Shown piece by piece: positions 41,090-49,515 of a stretch of 64,000 nucleotides of DNA. The stretch's first letter is position 1. Every line of letters starts with the position of its first letter. The translations under genes were made by a program, and so were the position numbers. The DNA lies in the NCBI RefSeq assembly GCF_003149455.1, contig NZ_QFFK01000001.1:434001-498000 (forward strand). The letters run 5' to 3'. The notes under the pieces were generated by a model that was given only the letters and a program-made list of their open reading frames with translations, made no database searches and had not been told where the DNA came from. The stretch comes from Chitinophaga deserti. GTDB taxonomy: Bacteria; Bacteroidota; Bacteroidia; Chitinophagales; Chitinophagaceae.

Positions 41090-43522
41090 ATGACAATTTC
41101 GTACAACTGGTTATGTGATTATTTGCCGGTAAAGCCCGTACCGGAGGAACTTTCCGTTATTTTGACCGCCATCGGCCTCGAAGTAGAGAGCCTCGAGCGT
41201 TTTGAAAGCATTAAAGGCAGCCTGGAAGGATTAGTGATCGGTGAAGTACTGACTGTGGAAAAGCATCCCAATGCCGACAAGCTCCGCCTCACCACCGTTA
41301 ATACCGGTAACGGCGCCCCGCTTGCCATCGTTTGCGGCGCTCCCAACGTAGCCGCCGGCCAGAAAGTAGTGGTAGCCCCCGTAGGCACCACCATTTACCC
41401 CGCATCCGGTGAGCCCCTCACCATGAAGAAAGCTAAAATCCGTGGGGAAGACAGCTTCGGCATGATCTGCGCGGAAGATGAAATAGGCCTCGGCAGCGGG
41501 CACGACGGCATCCTTGTGCTGGACGCATCCCTGCAGCCCGGCACCCCGGCCCGTGAAGTATTCCAGCCTTACCAGGACTGGATTTTCGAAATCGGCCTTA
41601 CCCCCAACCACATGGACGCCATGAGCCATATGGGAGTAGCGCGCGACGTATGTGCGTTCCTTAACAACCGGGAAAACACCCAGGTTTACCACGTCCGCAA
41701 GCCCGGCATCAGTGCCGCAGCAAAAGCAGCCAAACCGCTTCCCATAGCCGTGGAAGTAAAAAATACCGACGCCTGCCCCCGCTACTGCGGCCAAAGCATC
41801 ACCGGCGTTAAAGTGGGCCCTTCCCCCTTATGGATGCAGCACCGCCTGCTTGCCATTGGTGTAAGACCCATCAATAATATCGTGGACATCACCAACTACG
41901 TACTCCACGAAACCGGCCAGCCCCTCCACGCTTTCGACGCTGCTACCATTAAAGGCGGCAAAATCGTCGTGGAAAACCTTCCTGCCGGTACCTCATTTAT
42001 TTCCCTCGACGGTAAAGAGCGTAAGCTCGATGCCGGAGATCTCATGATCTGCGACGGGGAAGACAACGGGCTTTGCATAGCCGGCGTATTCGGCGGCTTA
42101 GGCTCCGGTGTTAAGGAAGCCACTACTGACATCTTCCTGGAAAGCGCCTACTTCAACGCTACCAGCATCCGTAAAACATCTGTACGCCATGGCCTGCGCA
42201 CCGATGCGGCCATCCGTTTCGAGAAAGGCCTCGATATCTCCCTGGCGCCCTTCGCCCTGGAAAGAGCGGTTGCCCTTATTGGCGAACTGGCACACGGAGC
42301 GCCCGCATCTGACCTTACAGACGTGTATCCCGCGCCGGTACAGCCCTTCCAGATCGATGTTACTTACGACTACATCCGCACCCTCAGCGGCCACCAATAC
42401 CCCGAAGCGCAGATCAAAAACATCCTCTGCAGCCTCGGTTTCACCATTCATGAAGAAAGCGGAAACCGCCTGCGTGTGGCCGCTCCCCTTCATAAACCCG
42501 ATATCACCATCCCGGCAGATATCGTAGAGGAAGTAATGCGAATAGACGGGCTGGATAACATTCCCATCCCTGCCCTTGTGAGTATGGCGCCCTCCGTTCA
42601 GGCACAGCCCGACAAGGAGCGTGTAAAGGAAAGGATTGCGGACTACCTCGCCGGCAACGGTTTTTCTGAGATCTTCACGAACTCTATTACCAACGCACAA
42701 TATTATAGCCACCTCGACGCGGATACGCTGGTGAAAATGCTCAACAGCCTCAGCGCCGACCTTAACGTGCTGCGCCCTTCCATGCTGGAAACCGGCCTGG
42801 AGCGCATCGCCTATAACCTGAACCGCCGGAACGACGATCTGCTGTTCTTCGAATTCGGGAAAACATACCGCCAGGAAGCCGTGGGCCAATACCCCGAAAG
42901 CGCTCACCTGACACTGTACCTCACCGGCCGGAAGCTTCCTGAAAACTGGATGCAGAAAGAGAAACCGGTAGACTTCTACGACCTGAAGGGCTATATCGGC
43001 AACATCCTCCAGATGCTGGGCCTCCAGGCTCCGCAGATGACTGCAACCACGGTACACGGCCTCCAGCCTGCATTCGAGATCACCTCCGCCGGCAAAACAA
43101 TAGCCGTGGCCGGTAATGTGGCTCCTGCACAGCTGAAAGCGTTCGACATCAAGCAGCCTGTATGGTATGCAGATTTTAACTGGGACGTGATCCTGAGCCT
43201 CCTGCCCACGAAAGATGCGTTCTACGAAGAGATTCCCCGCTTCCCCTCCGTACGCCGCGATCTGGCACTGGTGCTGGATAAAAGCGTACCCTTTGCTGCG
43301 GTGGAAACCGCCGCAAGGTCAGTGAAAACGAACCTGTTGCAACAAATCAACCTGTTCGATGTTTTTGAAAGTGATAAACTGGGTGCCGGTAAAAAATCGT
43401 ACGCGGTAAGCTTCACTTTCCAGGATAAGGAAAAAACCCTGACCGATCAGGAAACCGATACACTGGTTAACAAACTCGTTAAAGCATTCGAAAGCCAGTT
43501 ACAGGCGGAGATCCGCAAATAA
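41090..43522 (+). CDS. pheT: Phenylalanyl-tRNA synthetase beta subunit
   Basis: 810 residues: an N-terminal structural part, an EMAP-II-like tRNA-binding domain (about 40-150: VIGEVLTVEKHPNADKLRLT), B3/B4 editing region, B5, a core domain (ILPTKDAFYEEIPRFPSVRRDLAL lies near the end) and the C-terminal anticodon-binding FDX-ACB domain. AAGGAG at 41078-41083 is well spaced to the ATG. It starts the conserved run to zapA and rny; pheS is not adjacent. Confidence 0.95.
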   Translation: MTISYNWLCDYLPVKPVPEELSVILTAIGLEVESLERFESIKGSLEGLVIGEVLTVEKHPNADKLRLTTVNTGNGAPLAIVCGAPNVAAGQKVVVAPVGTTIYPASGEPLTMKKAKIRGEDSFGMICAEDEIGLGSGHDGILVLDASLQPGTPAREVFQPYQDWIFEIGLTPNHMDAMSHMGVARDVCAFLNNRENTQVYHVRKPGISAAAKAAKPLPIAVEVKNTDACPRYCGQSITGVKVGPSPLWMQHRLLAIGVRPINNIVDITNYVLHETGQPLHAFDAATIKGGKIVVENLPAGTSFISLDGKERKLDAGDLMICDGEDNGLCIAGVFGGLGSGVKEATTDIFLESAYFNATSIRKTSVRHGLRTDAAIRFEKGLDISLAPFALERAVALIGELAHGAPASDLTDVYPAPVQPFQIDVTYDYIRTLSGHQYPEAQIKNILCSLGFTIHEESGNRLRVAAPLHKPDITIPADIVEEVMRIDGLDNIPIPALVSMAPSVQAQPDKERVKERIADYLAGNGFSEIFTNSITNAQYYSHLDADTLVKMLNSLSADLNVLRPSMLETGLERIAYNLNRRNDDLLFFEFGKTYRQEAVGQYPESAHLTLYLTGRKLPENWMQKEKPVDFYDLKGYIGNILQMLGLQAPQMTATTVHGLQPAFEITSAGKTIAVAGNVAPAQLKAFDIKQPVWYADFNWDVILSLLPTKDAFYEEIPRFPSVRRDLALVLDKSVPFAAVETAARSVKTNLLQQINLFDVFESDKLGAGKKSYAVSFTFQDKEKTLTDQETDTLVNKLVKAFESQLQAEIRK

Positions 43523-43525
43523 ACC

Positions 43526-43831
43526 ATGGAGATCGAACAATACATACAAAGCATTGAGGACAAGCTGCAGCAGCTGTTCCGCAAACTGCAACTGGCGCAG
43601 GCAGATAATGCCACGCTCCGGGAGCAATTGCAGCAACAGCAGGAAGAGCTGCTGCAGCAGCAGTCCACTATCCAGACCCTCGACGAAAAGCTGAAGCTTT
43701 CCAAAATTGCCACAGCTACCCAGGGCAACGGGCTATCGGAAGATGAAGACGCCTTCCGCAGGGAGGTTCGCGGTAAAATCAATGATTACATCCGCGAGAT
43801 CGACCGTTGCATAGCCCTACTCAATACCTGA
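43526..43831 (+). CDS. Coiled-coil protein between pheT and zapA (ZapB-like position)
   Basis: 101 residues. Residues 5-65 form a heptad-rich coiled coil with many Gln/Leu/Glu (LREQLQQQQEELLQQQST); the C-terminus GKINDYIREIDRCIALLN is helical. It starts three bases after pheT and is surely translated from the same mRNA. In Bacteroidota a small coiled-coil gene stands between pheT and zapA, and its size and shape recall ZapB, which binds ZapA at the division ring. Sequence homology to ZapB is not claimed. Confidence 0.75.
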   Translation: MEIEQYIQSIEDKLQQLFRKLQLAQADNATLREQLQQQQEELLQQQSTIQTLDEKLKLSKIATATQGNGLSEDEDAFRREVRGKINDYIREIDRCIALLNT

Positions 43832-43844
43832 TCCTATTGCCATA

Positions 43845-44276
43845 CTACCGCTTTGCCAGGTAGCTTACGCCAATCTTCACTTCTTTCATCAACGGGTGCC
43901 GCAGGTTCAGCACGTACGTCCATTCCCGGCCTATATTCACGGATGGAAATGCCAGCACCAGCTTATCGGCCACGCCGAGGTGTGCTGATCCGAAATCGCG
44001 CGACACGGCTGTTACCGGCATGGCACGCCATTGCTCGGGCAACTCATCTTCCCTGAAATACCGGATACTCCCTTCCGGCACTTCTACCGGCACAATAAAA
44101 TAATGAGGCGGGATGCCCGGAGGCACCTCTGCCAGTCCGCTTTCCACTGTACACATCCCGGGATGATCTACCAGGTAACGGCAGGGCATATCTTCCCTGT
44201 TCCACCTCGCAGCCAGTCCATTGGGGCGCAAAAGCTTCCTGGAGCCGGGTTTCCGGCTCAATAGATACAACATCAT
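43845..44276 (-). CDS. RES-domain toxin (pair 1)
   Basis: 143 residues. RES toxins degrade or ADP-ribosylate using NAD+. The core reads GLAARWNREDMPCRY...MCTVESGLAEV with the Arg, Tyr and Glu expected in the active site, followed by the late EWTYVLNLRHPLMKEVKI. The N-terminus is short and diverges from the usual YRI start. It follows its Xre-type antitoxin gene by 15 bases and is opposite in strand to the pheT-zapA genes around it, evidence of insertion. Confidence 0.78.
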   Translation of the reverse strand: MMLYLLSRKPGSRKLLRPNGLAARWNREDMPCRYLVDHPGMCTVESGLAEVPPGIPPHYFIVPVEVPEGSIRYFREDELPEQWRAMPVTAVSRDFGSAHLGVADKLVLAFPSVNIGREWTYVLNLRHPLMKEVKIGVSYLAKR

Positions 44277-44291
44277 ATACTATGAAAGGAT

Positions 44292-44783
44292 TTACAGCAT
44301 GAACTCGTCCAGCCGGAGCAATTCCAGTTTCACTTCTTCCACGCCGGCCAGCGATTCCATCAGATGGAGGGGCACCAGTCCTCCCAGTGAGCGCCTGGGG
44401 GCGCGCAGCCATGTATGAAAAACCTCCCGGTCGCGGAACATGTTGTAGCCGAGGCTGAATACTTCGGCGATGGCGATGATCCGCTCGCTGATGCCGCGGT
44501 TCAGGAGGTCGCGCCCTTTTTTGAGATGCAGCGCCCGGTTAGTGACGGCAAGCATGGCGCTCAGGGTATCGTAGTCAAGCCCGAAGATTTCTTTCAGGCG
44601 AGTCAGCTGCTCTTTGGTGATCCCGCTTTTACCGAGGTCAATCTTTTTGGTGAAGAGGGCGGCCCGCAGATCCACCACATCTTCATATGTCATCAACGGC
44701 AATTCTCCCACCAGCACTTCCCCTTCCGGCCGCTCCGTTTTCCTTGGCCGGCCGCGCCGCCTTTTTTCAGATGCATTATCCAT
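44292..44783 (-). CDS. Xre/MbcA/ParS-type antitoxin (pair 1)
   Basis: 163 residues. A basic, unstructured N-terminus (EKRRRGRPRKTERP, AT-hook-like RGRPRK) precedes an Xre-like helix-turn-helix (ITKEQLTRLKEIFGLDYDTLSAMLAVTNRALHLKK). The C-terminal toxin-binding domain follows (ISERIIAIAEVFSLGYNMFRDREVFHTWLRAPRRSLGG, the DUF2384 pattern). It is the first gene of the pair. A palindrome 50 bases upstream is a likely autoregulatory operator. The RGRPRK tail is unusual for this family. Confidence 0.8.
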   Translation of the reverse strand: MDNASEKRRRGRPRKTERPEGEVLVGELPLMTYEDVVDLRAALFTKKIDLGKSGITKEQLTRLKEIFGLDYDTLSAMLAVTNRALHLKKGRDLLNRGISERIIAIAEVFSLGYNMFRDREVFHTWLRAPRRSLGGLVPLHLMESLAGVEEVKLELLRLDEFML

Positions 44784-44832
44784 TCGAAGATAAAGTAAGT
44801 TTTTGTTGATAAAAAACTTTACAACTGAAATT

Positions 44833-44844
44833 TTTCACGTGAAA
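44833..44844. promoter_or_regulatory. Perfect palindrome TTTCACGTGAAA upstream of antitoxin 1
   Basis: Twelve-base perfect inverted repeat, 50 bases before the antitoxin start on the minus strand. Placed as expected for an antitoxin operator. The rest of 44785-44997 is AT-rich and holds no gene. Confidence 0.5.
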
Positions 44845-44997
44845 TTATTTACTGATAATGAGCGTCTCATGACGACAATATTTATCTCAGTATGCACATT
44901 TACGTAAAGCGTTTAGTTGTAATTCTCATGATAATAAGCATTCGAGCGACACAAAAAAATGAGTTTCAGTAAAAAAGTGGAGATTTCCCGCATTTGC

Positions 44998-45005
44998 TAT
45001 TTTTG
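44998..45005 (+). promoter_or_regulatory. -7 element TATTTTTG of zapA
   Basis: TAnnTTTG element 15 bases before the zapA ATG. It would give zapA and rny a promoter separate from pheT, needed now that the TA pair divides the unit. Confidence 0.5.
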
Positions 45006-45020
45006 CCGAAACACTGAATC

Positions 45021-45317
45021 ATGGAACCGCAACTCATACCTGTTAATATAGTGGTGGCCGACCGCACATATCGTATAAAAATCCGGAAAGACGAAGAGGA
45101 GGATGTAAGAAGAGTGATGAAAGAGGTAAACGAAAAGATCGTAGAGTTTAAAGCGGCCTATGCCGGGAAGGATATTCAGGATTATATAGCCATGGCTCTC
45201 ATTATGTACGCCACCCACCCTGCCACAACCGGTGGTAAAGCCCAGGCTAACATTACTCCCTTTTTACGGGAAAAACTGCAACATCTTGACAATCTGCTGG
45301 ATGAGCAACTGAAATAA
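45021..45317 (+). CDS. zapA: Cell division protein ZapA
   Basis: 98 residues. ZapA bundles FtsZ filaments at midcell. The sequence starts LIPVNIVVADRTYRIKI and has EEEDVRRVMKEVNEKIVEFKAAYAGKDIQDYIAMALIMYA, the standard ZapA head plus coiled coil. The usual partner region (pheT and coiled-coil gene) lies 1.2 kb upstream, split off by the inserted RES/Xre pair. Confidence 0.9.
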   Translation: MEPQLIPVNIVVADRTYRIKIRKDEEEDVRRVMKEVNEKIVEFKAAYAGKDIQDYIAMALIMYATHPATTGGKAQANITPFLREKLQHLDNLLDEQLK

Positions 45318-45396
45318 TGACTGCAGCCGCAGGCGAGCGCAATTTATTCATTATCACGCCCCATGATGCTTTCCTGACAATTTTTACTTATTTTCG

Positions 45397-45437
45397 CGGG
45401 TCAGGTGGGTCTGTTTGGAAATAACGGACCATGACCG
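45397..45437 (+). ncRNA. Hairpin in zapA-rny spacer, possible 6S RNA or rny leader
   Basis: GGTCA (45399-45403) pairs with TGACC (45432-45436), and GGTCTGTT (45408-45415) with AACGGACC (45423-45430), giving a long hairpin with a bulge. A weak -7-like TATTTTCG ends at 45396. In many Bacteroidota the 6S RNA gene lies between zapA and rny, which suggests this identity, but only about 85 bases remain before rny and the 6S fold was not fully matched. It may be just the leader of rny. Confidence 0.35.
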
Positions 45438-45482
45438 TATTTTAATATGCCTAAACAATACTCTTATTAAACAAAACAGAAT

Positions 45483-47045
45483 ATGGAATCCATAATGGTG
45501 ATAGTAGCCGGCGTTGTCGCTCTGGCTATTGGAATAATACTTGGAAAACTGATTTTCGCTAAAAACACCCAGATAAAAATTCAGGAAGCAGAAGAGAAAG
45601 CCAGCCGCATAGTAGAAGAAGGAAGAGTGAGTGCTGAGAACCTTAAGAAAGACCGCTTACTCGAAGCCAAAGAAAAATTCCTGCAACTGAAGTCAGAACA
45701 TGAGAAAGAAGTGATGCAGCGCAACCAGAAGATATCCGAGTCAGAGAACCGCATCAAACAGAAAGAGCAGGGCCTGAACCAGAAGAATGAGCAGTTGCAG
45801 AAGCAGGTAACCGAAAATGAAGCGATCAAGGAAAATCTGGCCCGCCAGATAGAACTGGTAAATATCAAGCGTACAGAACTCGAAAAGCACCAGGAAGAGC
45901 ACATCCGCCGCCTCGAAAAAGTAGCCGGCCTTACCGCAGAAGAAGCCCGCAACCAACTGGTAGAATCCCTGAAAGAAGAAGCCCGCAGCCAGGCCCTCAG
46001 CCACATCCAGGAGATTATTGAGGATGCCAAGACGAAAGCCAACAAAGAAGCCAAGAAAATCATTATACAGTCTATCCAGCGTACCGCTGCCGAGCAAACC
46101 ATTGAGAACGCCATTACCGTGTTCAACCTGGAAAGCGATGAGATCAAAGGCCAGATCATCGGCCGCGAAGGTCGTAACATCCGTGCCATTGAAGCGGCTA
46201 CCGGTGTAGACCTGATCGTGGATGATACCCCTGAAGCCATCGTGCTTTCTTCCTTTGACCCGCTTCGCCGTGAGATCGCCCGTTTGAGCCTGCAGCGCCT
46301 CGTTCAGGACGGCCGTATCCACCCCGCCCGTATCGAGGAAGTAGTGGAAAAAACCAAACGCCAGCTGGAAGAACAGGTAATGGAAATCGGTGAGCGTACC
46401 GTTATTGAAATGGGCATCCACGGTCTCCACAAAGAGCTCGTGCGTATGGTAGGTAAAATGCGCTTCCGCTCCTCCTACGGTCAGAACCTGCTCATGCACT
46501 CGAAAGAGACTGCCAACCTTTGCGCCGTGATGGCCGCAGAGCTGGGCCTTAACCCAAAACTTGCCAAACGCGCCGGTCTCCTGCACGATATTGGTAAAGT
46601 ACCCGACGAAGAATCCGAACTGAGCCACGCCCTCCTGGGCGCCAAACTGGCCGAAAAATACGGAGAGCATCCTGCTATCGTGAACGCCATTGGTGCTCAC
46701 CACGACGAGATGGAAATGTCTTACGTGATCTCCCCCATCGTTCAGGCCTGCGACGCCATCTCCGGTGCCCGTCCCGGCGCCCGCCGCGAGATCATGCAGA
46801 GCTACCTCCAGCGTATCAAAGACCTCGAAAATCTGGCTATGAACTACGATGGTGTTGAAAAAGCATACGCCATCCAGGCAGGCCGCGAGCTGCGCGTTAT
46901 CGTTGAAAGCGAAAAAGTAACCGACAACGATGCAGACCGTCTCAGCTTCGAGATCGCTAACAAGATCCAGAACGACATGCAGTACCCCGGACAAATCAAA
47001 GTAACGGTGATCCGCGAACGCCGCGCCGTGAACGTTGCCCGCTAA
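45483..47045 (+). CDS. rny: Ribonuclease Y
   Basis: Membrane-bound endoribonuclease that initiates mRNA decay. 520 residues: one N-terminal membrane segment ([20 protein letters not shown]), a long coiled coil (about 35-205), a KH domain ([30 protein letters not shown]) and an HD domain with HDIGK ([22 protein letters not shown]). Length and layout are normal. Terminated by a strong hairpin. Confidence 0.96.
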   Translation: MESIMVIVAGVVALAIGIILGKLIFAKNTQIKIQEAEEKASRIVEEGRVSAENLKKDRLLEAKEKFLQLKSEHEKEVMQRNQKISESENRIKQKEQGLNQKNEQLQKQVTENEAIKENLARQIELVNIKRTELEKHQEEHIRRLEKVAGLTAEEARNQLVESLKEEARSQALSHIQEIIEDAKTKANKEAKKIIIQSIQRTAAEQTIENAITVFNLESDEIKGQIIGREGRNIRAIEAATGVDLIVDDTPEAIVLSSFDPLRREIARLSLQRLVQDGRIHPARIEEVVEKTKRQLEEQVMEIGERTVIEMGIHGLHKELVRMVGKMRFRSSYGQNLLMHSKETANLCAVMAAELGLNPKLAKRAGLLHDIGKVPDEESELSHALLGAKLAEKYGEHPAIVNAIGAHHDEMEMSYVISPIVQACDAISGARPGARREIMQSYLQRIKDLENLAMNYDGVEKAYAIQAGRELRVIVESEKVTDNDADRLSFEIANKIQNDMQYPGQIKVTVIRERRAVNVAR

Positions 47046-47067
47046 TCAGCACGTTATCCATACTCAA

Positions 47068-47099
47068 AAGGCCGTCTCTTCCCGGGACGGCCTTTTTTT
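47068..47099 (+). terminator. Intrinsic terminator after rny
   Basis: AAGGCCGTC at 47068-47076 pairs with GACGGCCTT at 47086-47094, followed by a T run. Confidence 0.85.
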
Positions 47100-47719
47100 G
47101 TGCCTTTACCCATCCTCCTCACTCCAATCATGTCACATTCCCCACCCCGGAGCCAACATAGTGACATCATTTGGACTAAAGCAAGGCTGACTCTCATTTA
47201 CTCCGGGGTTACTGTTCTGATAAAGCATATTAAAGGTTCATGTAGGGTATATGTATATAATTTGCAATTAAACCCTTACCAGGCATAGCTTTGGGGTGCT
47301 TTTATATACATTATACCTTCTTTAAGTATACTTTAACCCTGAATTAACCCATGCTTTGCTGCTCAAAAACACATACTTATGCGATATGCCCGCATAAATC
47401 ATATTGCTATATTGCAATAGCATTCATGGAAACCACTCGTGCAACCGGTCCATCAATTCAGAACGATTAACCAAATCCAGACATCGACTTACATGAGATA
47501 CCCCGCAAGTGTTGCAGAAATTGTTAACTAATAAGCCCCGACTCCGCATGCCGCAAACGCAGGTATGGCGGTAGTATCTCTTCCCGTTACAACATCGTCA
47601 TCATCAGTGAACCGTTACAGGCCTAACGCATCAGGCATGCCTTGCTGTATCGCATAACTGCGTTCCGGCGGCAGTGCAGTACCTGTCATTGAACATTTCT
47701 TCATTTTATTACTCTTAAC
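47100..47719. other. 620-bp spacer without a gene
   Basis: No frame with a start, plausible codon use and length was found. It is AT-rich from 47220 to 47420 with many TATAC/GTATA steps, and contains an inverted match (47322-47339) to a word near 4.2 kb. The promoter of the peptide cluster is expected near the end (47680-47719), but no clear TAnnTTTG was recognised there. Confidence 0.5.
47322..47339 (-). repeat. Intergenic 18-bp word, copy 2 (inverted)
   Basis: TTAAGTATACTTTAACCC; its reverse complement matches 4192-4209 with two mismatches. Confidence 0.35.
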
Positions 47720-47929
47720 ATGAAAAGACGCCTTCTTTTCCTGAGCCTGTGCGCCATATTGGGCACAGCCGGCTCCGTGCTTTATGCTCATAGCCATGCT
47801 CCCCTATCAGGCGGCCAGGAAACCCTAAACGACCTGATTCCCCGTTGCTGCGACGAGAACGACCAAATCTGCATGCGTAACAGCGTAAAGGTCTTTTTCG
47901 GGCCACGGATGCCCGCCACCTGCTACTAA
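47720..47929 (+). CDS. Small secreted Cys-rich peptide 1
   Basis: 69 residues. The N-terminus MKRRLLFLSLCAILGTAGSV is a signal peptide, with a possible cut near AHSHA. The mature part has CCDENDQIC...FFGPRMPATC: two adjacent cysteines, a third six residues on and a fourth at the C-terminus. It shares CCD[EQ]N-x3-C...GP...C with the next two genes but has a longer linker (PLSGGQETLNDLIPR). It is the most divergent of the three. Gap to the next gene 32 bases. Function unknown; resembles the NVEALA/DUF6520 type of small Bacteroidota exported peptides only in size and style. Confidence 0.72.
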   Translation: MKRRLLFLSLCAILGTAGSVLYAHSHAPLSGGQETLNDLIPRCCDENDQICMRNSVKVFFGPRMPATCY

Positions 47930-47961
47930 CACGATTTTTCACACCACCAAAAACATAAAAC

Positions 47962-48150
47962 ATGAAAAAAAGCATCCTGTTTCTGGGGCTTTCACTGGCC
48001 CTGGGTATCGGCATTACCCATTCGATCAAAGCAAGCGGAAAGAAATTCATTAAGGTTTGCTGCGACCAGAACAAAGGTACCTGCCAGAAAATCGGCAACA
48101 CCATTGTTCTGTACGGACCGTCAGTTTACCAGTTTGATCAGTGCCCCTGA
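47962..48150 (+). CDS. Small secreted Cys-rich peptide 2
   Basis: 62 residues: signal-like MKKSILFLGLSLALGIGITH followed by SIKASGKKFIKVCCDQNKGTC and IVLYGPSVYQFDQCP. It is a close paralogue of the following gene (shared LGIGIT-x-SIKASGKK, CCDQN, YGPSV). Four cysteines could form two disulfides in the periplasm or outside the cell. Gap to the next gene 43 bases. No known enzyme or toxin motif. Confidence 0.75.
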   Translation: MKKSILFLGLSLALGIGITHSIKASGKKFIKVCCDQNKGTCQKIGNTIVLYGPSVYQFDQCP

Positions 48151-48193
48151 TATCCCCTGTTAAGTCTTTTTTCTTCACCCAAAATCCATTTTT

Positions 48194-48388
48194 ATGAAAC
48201 GTTCATTTGCCATCCTTGGCCTTTGCCTTGCACTCGGCATCGGCATTACCAGCTCCATCAAGGCGAGCGGTAAAAAAGCAGCTAAAATCTGCTGCGACCA
48301 GAATCACAGTGTGTGTTTCAGAATCGACCCAACAACTGCGGTTTATGGCCCGTCTGTAATACCGCCCAAAACATGCCCGGATTTGTAA
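48194..48388 (+). CDS. Small secreted Cys-rich peptide 3
   Basis: 64 residues with signal-like MKRSFAILGLCLALGIGITS, then SIKASGKKAAKICCDQNHSVC and AVYGPSVIPPKTCPDL. A tandem duplicate of the previous gene. It is followed by 119 bases containing a strong hairpin and then the propeller-like gene. Confidence 0.75.
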   Translation: MKRSFAILGLCLALGIGITSSIKASGKKAAKICCDQNHSVCFRIDPTTAVYGPSVIPPKTCPDL

Positions 48389-48465
48389 TGGCCTGATTGA
48401 TGCAACCCCGGCGTTTTGCACGAGCGCCGCCTGAATGCTCCCGGATTTTCCGGACTTCAATCACC

Positions 48466-48491
48466 GGGACCGGTGTTCCAACACCGGTCCC
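48466..48491 (+). terminator. Strong hairpin between peptide genes and the propeller gene
   Basis: GGGACCGGTGTT (48466-48477) and AACACCGGTCCC (48480-48491) are perfect complements. No long T run follows. It ends 16 bases before the next ATG. It may partially stop transcription or stabilise the peptide mRNA, giving more peptide than downstream product. Confidence 0.55.
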
Positions 48492-48507
48492 ATTTACACT
48501 TTACACA

Positions 48508-49515
48508 ATGAAAAAACTGCTTTCAGGAATAATACTGCTCTGTGTGGTGGTTACCGGCCTGTTTGTGATGCTCATTTCCGGCTCAGACAAGCCAGCCCAT
48601 GCCCGCACCGCTGTTAACCGTATATATAAACTCATTACTGCAACGCCGGCAGACACGCAATCCATCGCCGGTGAAACTCATCACCTCGCCACATTCGAAG
48701 GCATTACCTATGCATTCGATCAAAAGGCCGGAGCCCTGTTCAGGATTACCCCACAGGAAGGGAGCAGGCAAATCATCAGCAATCTGCGCAACCACTTCCA
48801 GGATATGCCGGCTTCTTTGCAGATAGACTCTTCAGGCATCTACTTCTTTTCCCCGAATCAGAAAAAGGTTTTCCGGTACTCCCTTGATGGCGGGCAACCT
48901 GATTTACTGCCAACAGGACAGTTACCGTATACCAGGGCTGCCCGGCTGGCCGACAGCCTGTATTTCATCCATATGTATGATACTGCTACCCAAAAAGCTC
49001 ATTTCAAACTGGCAGACTTCCGTAATGGCGGCCGCCTGATCAGCAACCTGTACGACTTCCCCCATACCGATGATGGCGGCCTGGCATCCGACGGACAAAT
49101 CACTACCGCCGGTAACCAACTGCCCGCCGCATTCCTGCAGTACCATAACAGTGAAGTGCTCCTCTGGGATACTTCCGGCTTCAGGACATTCCAGACCATA
49201 GACCGTACACCGGCAACAAATACCATCATCAAAAGTGGTAATTCCTGGAGCATCTCCAGTAAAACGATCTTCATCAACCTGGAAGCTGCTATTGACAGCC
49301 AGTACCTCTATGTTCTGTCTAACGCTGCATCAGGTAATGAGGCAACCATAACGCCGGAAATTGATGTTTACAATCTGGCCAGCGGTGCATACAGCGGCAG
49401 CCTGAAGCTACCGCCTTACGGAGGCGCGCAGGTCCGGCATATAGCGGTAGACAATGGAATACTATATACTTCCCACAAACAACACATCATCGCCTATAAA
49501 CTGAACTACCCATGA
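48508..49515 (+). CDS. Membrane-anchored beta-propeller-like protein of the peptide cluster
   Basis: 335 residues from the ATG at 48508 (MKKLLSGIILLCVVVTGLFV); a longer frame exists upstream but runs through the hairpin. One N-terminal membrane anchor is followed by repeating beta-strand units (HHLATFEGITYAFDQKAGALFRI, GIYFFSPNQKKVFRYSLDGG, QYLYVLSNAASG, HIAVDNGILYTSHKQ) like six-bladed propellers. No catalytic motif. Its stop overlaps the next start by four bases. It may bind or present the small peptides. Confidence 0.7.
   Translation: MKKLLSGIILLCVVVTGLFVMLISGSDKPAHARTAVNRIYKLITATPADTQSIAGETHHLATFEGITYAFDQKAGALFRITPQEGSRQIISNLRNHFQDMPASLQIDSSGIYFFSPNQKKVFRYSLDGGQPDLLPTGQLPYTRAARLADSLYFIHMYDTATQKAHFKLADFRNGGRLISNLYDFPHTDDGGLASDGQITTAGNQLPAAFLQYHNSEVLLWDTSGFRTFQTIDRTPATNTIIKSGNSWSISSKTIFINLEAAIDSQYLYVLSNAASGNEATITPEIDVYNLASGAYSGSLKLPPYGGAQVRHIAVDNGILYTSHKQHIIAYKLNYP

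Noticed and set aside
40735-41118. Open frame of 127 codons across the dnaB-pheT spacer
   Set aside because: It overlaps the pheT start, has a His/Pro-rich composition unlike any protein and reads through the DnaA-box cluster; treated as chance.
43327-43345. TGTTGCAACA inside pheT as another copy of the metal-regulon operator
   Set aside because: The arms abut without the three-base spacer, it lies deep in a coding region, and no promoter element is near.
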